A stretch of DNA of 6,039 nt from Marinilabiliaceae bacterium. GTDB taxonomy: Bacteria > Bacteroidota > Bacteroidia > Bacteroidales > Marinilabiliaceae. Made by a program: the position numbers and the translations under genes. The stretch covers positions 1 through 6,039 of the forward strand of contig JALVBA010000309.1 of assembly GCA_027010905.1 (NCBI GenBank), read 5' to 3'. The notes beneath the pieces were generated by a model. The model made no database searches. It was not told where the DNA came from and saw only the letters and a list, made by a program, of their open reading frames with translations. Position 1 is the stretch's first letter; every line of letters begins with the position of its first letter. Below, one piece after another: positions 1 to 4,551 of this stretch.

Positions 1-12
1 GTTTTAGGTTAA

Positions 13-20
13 TACTTTTG
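13..20 (+). promoter_or_regulatory. Candidate -7 promoter box for folK
   Basis: TACTTTTG matches the Bacteroidota -7 consensus TAnnTTTG exactly. It would place transcription start near base 26 and give a leader of about 43 bases before the folK start. The matching -33 box would lie beyond the left edge of the window, so only half of the promoter can be examined. The region is AT-rich and chance matches are possible. Confidence 0.4.
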
Positions 21-68
21 AAAATTATACTTTTATTTCAACTTTAAATATAAAACATATTTCTTAAA

Positions 69-560
69 GTGGGACGATTAATTATACTATTAGGCGGAAA
101 TCAGGGTAATATTACAAAAACTTTTCGTGCTGTTATTTCCAGATTAGAGAGTGAATTAGGTTCTATTGTCGAATGTTCAGGATATTACGAGAGTGAACCT
201 TGGGGATTTGAGAGTGACTATAATTTCATTAATCAGGTGGTTGAGATAGATTGCTCACTTTCGGCTGACGAGGTTATTTCAATAACTCAAGGTGTAGAAC
301 AGGAGTTTGGCAGGATGAAAAAGAGCAGTGAGGGATATACATCAAGGCCGATAGATATTGATATTTTGTTTTTCGATGATCTGATTGTAAAATCAACGAA
401 ACTGACAATTCCTCACCCACGGTTACACAAAAGATTGTTCACACTACTCCCTCTAACAGAAAAATGGGCCGAATATATTCATCCTGAAAAGAAGAGAACT
501 ATTCAGCAATTGGCCGAAGAGTGTACGGACAAGGGTTGGGTGAGAAGAGTTAATTATTAA
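69..560 (+). CDS. folK: 2-amino-4-hydroxy-6-hydroxymethyldihydropteridine pyrophosphokinase (HPPK)
   Basis: FolK moves pyrophosphate from ATP to 6-hydroxymethyl-7,8-dihydropterin. This makes the pterin donor that dihydropteroate synthase uses in cytoplasmic folate synthesis. The 163-residue product matches the usual length of a single-domain HPPK. Visible motifs are LLGGNQGN (residues 7-14, the family's LGSNLGD-like start), YYESEPWG (39-46) and YNFINQVV (51-58). The catalytic stretch follows at 81-100: G81-R82, then R93-P-I-D96-I-D98, whose two aspartates bind Mg2+ in the family. IPHPR with a following R122 (114-122) and the L-PL segment near 126-129 complete the pattern. The start is GTG: an in-frame TAA lies at 51-53, no ATG lies between, and the hydrophobic first strand begins at once. 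There is no clear Shine-Dalgarno sequence. The gene is complete and its last 11 bases overlap the 3' end of the convergent gene. There is no folP or folB fusion, so it acts as a stand-alone enzyme. Confidence 0.95.
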   Translation: MGRLIILLGGNQGNITKTFRAVISRLESELGSIVECSGYYESEPWGFESDYNFINQVVEIDCSLSADEVISITQGVEQEFGRMKKSSEGYTSRPIDIDILFFDDLIVKSTKLTIPHPRLHKRLFTLLPLTEKWAEYIHPEKKRTIQQLAEECTDKGWVRRVNY

Positions 561-1488
561 AGAGCTTTATTAATCTACGTGCTTTTTCCACTCCCTTTTT
601 ATACACTTCAAAACTTCTATTACTCACTTGCCCATACTCCGTTGGTTTACCTCCAAATCCCTTGTAGAATCTGGCTACCCCTTCGTTTTTTGATCCTTCA
701 AAATCCAAAATAGAATCTCTGCCTGAATACTTCTCAATTATCTTATCGAAGATCAGAAAAGCTGCCTGCTTAACATATCCCTCTTTGGAAGAGGATGAGC
801 CAAGAAATGTAATTCTGTTTTTATGAATTACGAAAAATCCAATAGAGAGTAGCTCCCCGTTGTTATTCCTACATGCGAGTAGTATACCCTCTTTTCTTTT
901 GAAAGATTTCAGAACAATATCCCTGAATATTCTCTGCTCAGAGGGAGAGTAGCTAAATCTTAGATTCTCAAAAATGAAATTAAACATACTATCATCAGGG
1001 AGTATCTCTTCTGATATTGAAACCTCTTTTGTTGCTTTTAAGATGTTTCGCCGGGTATTTTTTGAAAATGCACCTTTTAGCTCATCATAACTTCTATTCA
1101 GGTATAACTCAGTGTTTGGAAGCCTTTTGAGTTTTAACCCCGAAGGTAATAGTGGTTTGTTGAAAAAGTTGATATTGTACAATACGGGATGATTTCTCTT
1201 TAGCATCAGATAAAAACTCTGAAGTGTCTCAATATTCAATTTCTCAGATGAGAAAATACCGAGTTGCTGACAAAGAAATGGCTGCAATATGACGGGTATT
1301 CTGGCTTTGCGTTCAAATGGCAAAGGCATTACAGCCATATAGTCACCGTAAACAACACCCTGCCAGCCGGGCGATACAGCATCAAGATGCCAGATCATGG
1401 CATAGTGCATGCTGTTAGGTGAGTTAAGTACACACTCATCCCACTTCCTAACATCTATATCTTCGCGTTTTAAAAGTTTTACTTTCAA
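550..1488 (-). CDS. FemAB/GNAT-like acyltransferase, function unknown
   Basis: This 312-residue soluble protein has the look of the FemAB-like branch of the GNAT superfamily (acetyltransferase-6 / BioF2-like domains). The N-terminal half has Y29, W33, MPLP (54-57) and QPFLCQQLGIFS (69-80), a pattern I associate with Bacteroidota members. FSKNTRRNI (141-149) is a basic segment seen in FemAB-like folds. The C-terminal GNAT half runs from about 165 to 290 and includes LLACRNNNGELLSIGFFV (203-220) and DFEGSKNEGVARFYKGFG (262-279), the usual end of the acyl-donor pocket. There is no signal peptide or membrane segment. Family members transfer amino-acyl or acyl groups, for example in cell-wall bridges or cell-surface glycans, but nothing here fixes the substrate. 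The start is taken as TTG at 1486-1488: an in-frame stop lies 12 bases upstream, and the next in-frame Met (residue 27) would remove conserved N-terminal sequence. The gene lies 25 bases downstream of radC, so the two are probably cotranscribed. Confidence 0.8.
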   Translation of the reverse strand: MKVKLLKREDIDVRKWDECVLNSPNSMHYAMIWHLDAVSPGWQGVVYGDYMAVMPLPFERKARIPVILQPFLCQQLGIFSSEKLNIETLQSFYLMLKRNHPVLYNINFFNKPLLPSGLKLKRLPNTELYLNRSYDELKGAFSKNTRRNILKATKEVSISEEILPDDSMFNFIFENLRFSYSPSEQRIFRDIVLKSFKRKEGILLACRNNNGELLSIGFFVIHKNRITFLGSSSSKEGYVKQAAFLIFDKIIEKYSGRDSILDFEGSKNEGVARFYKGFGGKPTEYGQVSNRSFEVYKKGVEKARRLIKLFNN

Positions 1489-1513
1489 TGTATAAGTTTA
1501 AAAAAGTTAGTCT

Positions 1514-2212
1514 CTACATCTTTCCTTCATCGGCAAAGCTAAAATAGGATTTATCTATGACAATTATGTGGTCAATCACTTTTATATCCATAATATCGGC
1601 AGAATCGGATATCTTTTTTGTGATATTTTCATCAGCATTGCTTGGTAGAGTATTGCCCGAGGGGTGATTGTGACAGAGAATAATTGACGAGGCAAGATTG
1701 TCAATTGCCGGCTTTAGTATCAGCCTTACATCAATTATTGTACCAGATATTCCGCCCTGACTGATTTTGAATTTGGTGATAACAGTGTTTGACCGGTTAA
1801 GCAGCAGAATCCAAAACTCCTCGTGAGGTATGTCTCCAAGGATAGGTTGCATAAGGTCGAATACATCACTGCTGGTTCTTATTTTTGGCTTTTCGTAGAA
1901 ACCATCAATCTTCCTTCTTCTGCCCAGCTCCAGTGCAGCAACTATCGAAATTGCTTTGGCATCTCCCACGCCATGATATCTCTTTTTCAGGTCAGCAATA
2001 CTCTTCTTGCCCAACTCATTCAGATTGTTGTTACAATCCTTCAGTATCTTTTTTGAGAGATCAACAGCACTCTCTTTAGAGCTTCCCGACCCAATAAGTA
2101 TTGCGAGTAGTTCGGCATCCGAGAGGGAGGATATACCTTTGGAAATAAGTTTTTCACGGGGCCGGTCTTCCAATGCCCACTCTTTAATGCTAAGATGATT
2201 GTATTCAGACAT
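1514..2212 (-). CDS. radC: RadC family protein (JAMM/MPN-fold, UPF0758)
   Basis: The 232-residue product is a full-length RadC-type protein. The N-terminal part (about 1-100) contains ALEDRPREKLISKG (13-26), LSDAELLAILIGSG (30-43) and a helix-hairpin-helix-like GVGDAKA (81-87). The C-terminal MPN/JAMM domain (about 110-232) keeps the metal-binding set: an acidic residue in HEEFW (130-134), then H181 and H183 of HNHPSG and D194 of SNAD. DHIIVIDKSYFSFADEG near the end is also typical. The intact JAMM motif suggests a zinc-dependent hydrolase fold. Despite its name, a role in DNA repair has not been established for this family, and its substrate is unknown. The ATG start gives the expected N-terminus. 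The gene follows the rpsT/tRNA terminator with its own candidate promoter, and the FemAB-like gene lies 25 bases downstream on the same strand. Confidence 0.93.
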   Translation of the reverse strand: MSEYNHLSIKEWALEDRPREKLISKGISSLSDAELLAILIGSGSSKESAVDLSKKILKDCNNNLNELGKKSIADLKKRYHGVGDAKAISIVAALELGRRRKIDGFYEKPKIRTSSDVFDLMQPILGDIPHEEFWILLLNRSNTVITKFKISQGGISGTIIDVRLILKPAIDNLASSIILCHNHPSGNTLPSNADENITKKISDSADIMDIKVIDHIIVIDKSYFSFADEGKM

Positions 2213-2225
2213 TCTCTTTTTAAGT

Positions 2226-2257
2226 GAAAGGTAAAAAGGGCAAAGGAGAAAGTCAAC
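2226..2257 (-). promoter_or_regulatory. Candidate promoter for radC
   Basis: Read on the minus strand, GTTG (2254-2257) is followed after 20 bases by TACCTTTC (2226-2233). The second box matches TAnnTTTG at every defined position but the last. The spacing is close to the usual 19-20 bases. Transcription would begin only a few bases before the radC ATG, giving a very short leader. The site lies between the upstream terminator and radC, where a promoter is expected. Confidence 0.35.
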
Positions 2258-2282
2258 CTTTCATGGGATTAAATAGAGGTAT

Positions 2283-2308
2283 AAAAAAACCCCTCCTTTT
2301 CGGAAGAG
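2283..2308 (-). terminator. Intrinsic terminator of the tRNA-Glu/rpsT/tRNA-Glu operon
   Basis: On the minus strand, CTCTTCC (2302-2308) pairs with GGAGGGG (2290-2296) around a GAAAA loop, giving a 7-bp stem with two G-U wobbles. Seven T residues (2283-2289) follow directly. It begins 8 bases past the mature end of the downstream tRNA-Glu, so it ends the stable-RNA transcript before radC. Confidence 0.85.
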
Positions 2309-2315
2309 CTCTCAG

Positions 2316-2390
2316 GTAGTCCGTAGGGGAATCGAACCCCTGTTACCAGGATGAAAACCTGGCGTCCTAACCCCTAGACGAACGGACCAA
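2316..2390. repeat. Perfect 75-bp direct repeat, copy 1 (contains tRNA-Glu)
   Basis: This 75-base stretch is identical to 2695-2769 in the same orientation. It covers the whole 72-base tRNA-Glu gene plus one base on its 3' side and two on its 5' side. The flanks then diverge at once. The pair brackets rpsT. Confidence 0.95.
2317..2388 (-). tRNA. tRNA-Glu (anticodon UUC), operon-distal copy
   Basis: The minus strand folds as a complete cloverleaf. The acceptor stem GGTCCGT/ACGGACT has seven pairs, the first a G-U. The D stem is GTCT/GGAC, the anticodon stem CCAGG/CCTGG, and the T stem AGGGG/CCCCT with a TTCGATT loop. The anticodon loop TTTTCAT places UUC at positions 34-36, which reads glutamate codons GAA and GAG. 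The discriminator base is A. The 3' CCA is not encoded (the following bases are CCT), so it must be added by the CCA-adding enzyme. The gene lies 18 bases after rpsT and just before the terminator. Confidence 0.97.
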
Positions 2391-2406
2391 CAAACAGTAT
2401 AGCTTA

Positions 2407-2658
2407 TTAAAGCTTATTTACTTTGCGAGTTAATTTAGATTTTAAATTAGCTGCTTTGTTTTTGTGTATAATATTTCTTTTCGCCAATTTGTCAATCAGT
2501 GAAGCTACCTTAGGCAATAACTCCTGAGCTGCCTCTTTCTCTGAGGTGTCGCGGAGTTGTTTGATTGCACTACGAGCTGACTTAGCGTAATATTTATTGT
2601 GAACTCTTCTTTTTTCACTCTGTCTGATTCTCTTCTTTGCCGACTGATGATTTGCCAT
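2407..2658 (-). CDS. rpsT: 30S ribosomal protein bS20
   Basis: bS20 is a small helical protein that binds 16S rRNA early in 30S assembly. The 83-residue product starts MANHQSAKKRIRQSEKRR and is rich in Lys and Arg throughout, with the family's SA-KR-RQSEKRR--N signature. It also has the later helix with RNIIHKNKAANLKSKL (61-76), close to the family's IHKNKAARKKSRL. The length is normal for bS20 (about 85). The ATG is preceded by AAAGAAAAG, which is A/G-rich but not a classical Shine-Dalgarno sequence. The gene is sandwiched between two identical tRNA-Glu genes, 37 bases after the first and 18 bases before the second. It is therefore probably transcribed from the tRNA promoter and freed by tRNA processing on both sides. 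Confidence 0.97.
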   Translation of the reverse strand: MANHQSAKKRIRQSEKRRVHNKYYAKSARSAIKQLRDTSEKEAAQELLPKVASLIDKLAKRNIIHKNKAANLKSKLTRKVNKL

Positions 2659-2670
2659 CTTTTCTTTGTA

Positions 2671-2685
2671 TAAAGTGTTACTTTA
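2671..2685 (-). promoter_or_regulatory. Small hairpin in the rpsT leader
   Basis: TAAAGT and ACTTTA form a 6-bp inverted repeat around a 3-base loop, between the upstream tRNA-Glu and the rpsT start (12 bases before the ATG). The spacer is only 37 bases, so this hairpin would take up much of the 5' leader left after the tRNA is cut out. It could influence translation or stability, but an AT-rich 6-bp repeat may be chance. Confidence 0.25.
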
Positions 2686-2694
2686 ATAATATTT

Positions 2695-2769
2695 GTAGTC
2701 CGTAGGGGAATCGAACCCCTGTTACCAGGATGAAAACCTGGCGTCCTAACCCCTAGACGAACGGACCAA
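2695..2769. repeat. Perfect 75-bp direct repeat, copy 2 (contains tRNA-Glu)
   Basis: This copy is identical to 2316-2390, offset by exactly 379 bases. Recombination between the two would remove one tRNA-Glu together with rpsT. Confidence 0.95.
2696..2767 (-). tRNA. tRNA-Glu (anticodon UUC), promoter-proximal copy
   Basis: Base for base this is the same tRNA as the operon-distal copy, with the same UUC anticodon and A discriminator. The 3' CCA is again absent (the following bases are CAA). It is the first gene of the operon, beginning about 37 bases downstream of the estimated transcription start. Its 3' processing would create the 5' end of the rpsT message. Confidence 0.97.
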
Positions 2770-2809
2770 TACAAACAAATGAAACCATCTTTAATTTCAA
2801 ATGCGGCTG

Positions 2810-2840
2810 CAAAGATATATCAAAATTAAAATTTGGCAAA
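2810..2840 (-). promoter_or_regulatory. Promoter of the tRNA-Glu/rpsT/tRNA-Glu operon
   Basis: Read on the minus strand, TTTG (2837-2840) is followed by exactly 19 bases and then TATCTTTG (2810-2817). Both are perfect matches to the Bacteroidota primary-sigma boxes (-33 TTTG, -7 TAnnTTTG) at the standard spacing. Transcription should begin near 2803-2806, about 37 bases before the first tRNA. This is the best promoter in the window, as expected for a tRNA and ribosomal protein operon. Confidence 0.75.
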
Positions 2841-2876
2841 TTAATTCTCAGAAAAAACGATAAATAATGGGAATAG

Positions 2877-2908
2877 TTTCCGAATAATTGAAAATTTCTT
2901 TTTCTTTG
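2877..2908 (+). promoter_or_regulatory. Candidate upstream promoter for metK
   Basis: TTTC (2877-2880), a 20-base spacer and TTTCTTTG (2901-2908) resemble the -33/-7 pair. The second box differs from TAnnTTTG only in lacking the A. Transcription would start near 2913-2915, just ahead of the proposed riboswitch stem at 2926, giving a leader of about 150 bases. It is the candidate that would put the SAM-II-like element in the transcript. Confidence 0.3.
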
Positions 2909-2925
2909 TGAGGTATTAAATGAGA

Positions 2926-2973
2926 AGTGGAAGGTTTTGGCTGCTTGCAACCACTAAAAAAAATGCTAAAATG
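2926..2973 (+). promoter_or_regulatory. Candidate SAM-II-like riboswitch upstream of metK
   Basis: The layout resembles the SAM-II aptamer, a small H-type pseudoknot that binds S-adenosylmethionine and is known from Alphaproteobacteria and Bacteroidota. P1 would be AGTGG (2926-2930) with CCACT (2951-2955), five perfect pairs. The loop holds a run of four T (2935-2938) and ends CTTGCAA (2944-2950). An A-rich linker (2956-2963) leads to TGCTAAAATG (2964-2973). GCA (2947-2949) can pair with TGC (2964-2966) to form the pseudoknot, leaving opposed T residues (2946 and 2967) beside it, similar to the SAM-contacting uridines of the family. The family's GCUAAAAAGG end is imperfect here (GCTAAAATG), and the outer pseudoknot pairs are weak. 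Its place upstream of the SAM synthetase gene supports the reading. The identification is by eye. Confidence 0.4.
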
Positions 2974-2983
2974 TATCTTAGCA
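2964..2983 (+). promoter_or_regulatory. Inverted repeat overlapping the riboswitch-like element
   Basis: TGCTAA (2964-2969) and TTAGCA (2978-2983) are perfect 6-bp arms with an 8-base gap. The left arm is the same TGCTAA proposed as the 3' strand of the pseudoknot, so the hairpin and the aptamer would exclude each other. There is no T tract after it, so it is not a terminator. As DNA it could instead be a protein operator, since the right arm also overlaps the alternative metK -33 box. Confidence 0.35.
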
Positions 2984-3008
2984 ATATCCCCCTTCGCATA
3001 TAATTACG
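2978..3008 (+). promoter_or_regulatory. Alternative, closer promoter candidate for metK
   Basis: TTAG (2978-2981), 19 bases, then TAATTACG (3001-3008) has the right spacing but matches only part of each consensus box. Transcription would begin near 3013-3015, giving a leader of about 50 bases and excluding the riboswitch-like element from the transcript. It competes with the upstream candidate, and the sequence alone does not decide between them. Confidence 0.22.
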
Positions 3009-3023
3009 ACAAAGTTATTAAAA

Positions 3024-3048
3024 AAATCAGATGTTGATTTACTCAACA
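3024..3048 (+). promoter_or_regulatory. Two overlapping, mutually exclusive hairpins before the metK start
   Basis: AAATCA (3024-3029) can pair with TGATTT (3035-3040) around a 5-base loop. TGTTGA (3032-3037) can instead pair with TCAACA (3043-3048), also around a 5-base loop. The two stems share bases and cannot form together. The second ends 16 bases before the metK ATG, within reach of the initiating ribosome. No Shine-Dalgarno sequence is visible; the bases just before the ATG are nearly all A and T. Confidence 0.3.
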
Positions 3049-3064
3049 CTTAAATTATTTAATT

Positions 3065-4318
3065 ATGGGATATCTATTTACTTCAGAATCCGTGTCAGAG
3101 GGGCATCCTGATAAGGTTGCGGATCAGATTTCAGACGCACTGCTTGACAGTTTTTTAGCATTTGACGTATCTTCAAAGGTTGCGTGCGAAACATTAGTTA
3201 CAACAGGGCAGGTAGTGCTTGCCGGTGAGGTTCATTCAAACACCTACGTGGATGTTCAGGAGGTGGCACGACGTGTCATCAATAAAATAGGATACACAAA
3301 AAGTGAATACCGTTTCGATGGTGATTCGTGCGGAGTGCTTTCAGCAATTCATGAGCAGTCGTCAGACATCAATCAGGGTGTTGAGAGAGCCGAGAAGATG
3401 GAGCAGGGTGCAGGCGACCAGGGAATGATGTTTGGCTATGCCTGCAAAGAGACAGACGAATTTATGCCTGTTGCGCTGGAGTTGTCGCACAAGCTGCTTA
3501 TCGAAATGGCTGCTATTCGTCGTGAAGGTAAAGAGATGACCTACCTGCGTCCCGATTCCAAGAGTCAGGTTACTATTGAGTATGGTGAGGATAATCAGCC
3601 CAAGAGAGTTCATACTATTGTAGTATCTACTCAGCACGACGATTTTGATGATGATGAGCCGATGCTCGCTAAGATAAAGGAGGATGTACGAACAATATTA
3701 ATTCCACAAACCATTGCCACTCTTCCTGAACGTGTACAGGCTCTGTTTGACGACAACTTTATTCTTCATGTAAACCCTACAGGTAAGTTTGTTATTGGAG
3801 GACCTCACGGAGATACAGGACTTACAGGCAGAAAAATTATTGTTGACACTTACGGAGGTAAAGGGGCACATGGTGGTGGTGCATTCAGTGGTAAAGACCC
3901 ATCGAAGGTTGACCGTTCAGCTGCCTATGCTTCACGTCACATTGCCAAAAATATGGTAGCTGCCGGATTGGCCGATGAGGTGTTGGTACAGTTGGCTTAT
4001 GCCATTGGCGTTGCCGAGCCGGTTGGTGTTTTTGTAAATAGCTACGGAACTGCTAAGGTGGATTTGAGTGATGGAGAGATTGCGGAGAAGATTAAAAAGA
4101 TTTTTGACCTTCGCCCTGCTGCCATCGAGGAGAGACTGAAATTACGTAACCCTATTTATGAGGAGACTGCTGCCTACGGACACATGGGAAGAAAGCCTGT
4201 AGTTATAACTAAATCTTTCGACTCTCCATACCTTGGACAAAGAGAGTTTAATGTTGAGTTGTTTACATGGGAGAAGCTCGACTATGTGAAAAATATTAAA
4301 GAGGAGTTTGGACTGTAA
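3065..4318 (+). CDS. metK: S-adenosylmethionine synthetase (methionine adenosyltransferase)
   Basis: MetK joins methionine and ATP to make S-adenosylmethionine, releasing phosphate and pyrophosphate. SAM is the cell's main methyl donor, and the enzyme acts in the cytoplasm as an oligomer. The 417-residue product has the family's three-domain sequence from end to end. The ATP and Mg2+ motif SEGHPDK lies at 11-17 (H14, D16, K17). Signature GAGDQG is at 115-120 with D118. NPTGKFVIGGPHGDTGLTGRK runs from 237 to 257. The glycine-rich signature GGGAFSGKDPSKVDRSAAY spans 270-288 and carries the active-site K277 and D278. It is somewhat longer than the E. coli enzyme (about 384), mostly through extra sequence around 160-225. 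The ATG start places the first strand directly before the ATP motif as usual. It is single-gene, divergent from the tRNA operon, with a leader that may sense SAM and a strong terminator downstream. Confidence 0.98.
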   Translation: MGYLFTSESVSEGHPDKVADQISDALLDSFLAFDVSSKVACETLVTTGQVVLAGEVHSNTYVDVQEVARRVINKIGYTKSEYRFDGDSCGVLSAIHEQSSDINQGVERAEKMEQGAGDQGMMFGYACKETDEFMPVALELSHKLLIEMAAIRREGKEMTYLRPDSKSQVTIEYGEDNQPKRVHTIVVSTQHDDFDDDEPMLAKIKEDVRTILIPQTIATLPERVQALFDDNFILHVNPTGKFVIGGPHGDTGLTGRKIIVDTYGGKGAHGGGAFSGKDPSKVDRSAAYASRHIAKNMVAAGLADEVLVQLAYAIGVAEPVGVFVNSYGTAKVDLSDGEIAEKIKKIFDLRPAAIEERLKLRNPIYEETAAYGHMGRKPVVITKSFDSPYLGQREFNVELFTWEKLDYVKNIKEEFGL

Positions 4319-4327
4319 GATTTTATA

Positions 4328-4346
4328 ACCCCGTTGGTGCAAGGGT
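4328..4346 (+). other. Hairpin in the metK 3' untranslated region
   Basis: ACCC (4328-4331) pairs with GGGT (4343-4346), and TTG (4334-4336) pairs inside it with CAA (4340-4342), leaving a 2-base bulge and a 3-base loop. It begins 9 bases after the metK stop codon. No T tract follows, so it is not a terminator by itself. Bases 4336-4351 form an unusually G-rich run for this AT-rich spacer, with four GG tracts and GGTGCA repeated at 4336 and 4350. The rest of 4352-4432 shows no gene or clear structure. Confidence 0.3.
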
Positions 4347-4432
4347 GGTGGTGCAGAGCTCATAATGAACTAACACGTCGAAACAGAAATAGTTTGCTTG
4401 AATTAATAGGTTCAGGTTTTTTCATAGGTAAG

Positions 4433-4469
4433 AAGCTGTGCAGAAAAATATTTTCTGTGCAGCTTTTTT
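4433..4469 (+). terminator. Strong intrinsic terminator of metK
   Basis: Arms 4433-4447 (AAGCTGTGCAGAAAA) and 4451-4465 pair over 15 bp, including two adjacent U-G/G-U wobbles, around an ATA loop. They run into six T residues (4464-4469), the first two of which belong to the stem. It lies 114 bases after the metK stop and ahead of the next promoter, so metK and the DUF3078 gene are separate transcription units. Confidence 0.92.
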
Positions 4470-4496
4470 AATTTAAGAATTGTAACTATAATAGAT

Positions 4497-4504
4497 TATA
4501 TTTG
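4497..4504 (+). promoter_or_regulatory. -7 promoter box for the DUF3078 gene
   Basis: TATATTTG is a perfect match to TAnnTTTG and lies just after the metK terminator. Transcription would begin near 4509-4511, giving a leader of about 40 bases. The -33 region (around 4473-4477, TTAAG) lacks a good TTTG, so the promoter may be moderate in strength. Confidence 0.5.
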
Positions 4505-4551
4505 TGCTTGGTTAATTATAGTTAGAGGAGTTAGTTTTTTATTATAAATAG

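Noticed and set aside
553..579. A possible bidirectional terminator at the folK/FemAB-like junction (TTATTAAAG facing CTTTATTAA).
   Set aside because: The stem has a mismatch, almost no loop and no T tract on either side.
1823..2198. Three plus-strand open frames of 62-77 codons inside radC.
   Set aside because: They lie antisense to a well-supported RadC coding region, overlap one another and show no recognisable family.
2505..2774. An 89-codon open frame on the minus strand across rpsT and the tRNA-Glu gene.
   Set aside because: It runs through a complete tRNA and the opposite codon phase of rpsT, so it is a shadow frame.
3362..3637. A 91-codon minus-strand frame within metK.
   Set aside because: It is antisense to the highly conserved MetK sequence and has no recognisable motifs.
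4333..4376. A stretch with GGTGGTGCAGAGCTCATAAT looks a little like the D-arm and anticodon region of an elongator tRNA-Met.
   Set aside because: No D, anticodon, T or acceptor stem can be formed around it, so it is at most a chance likeness.
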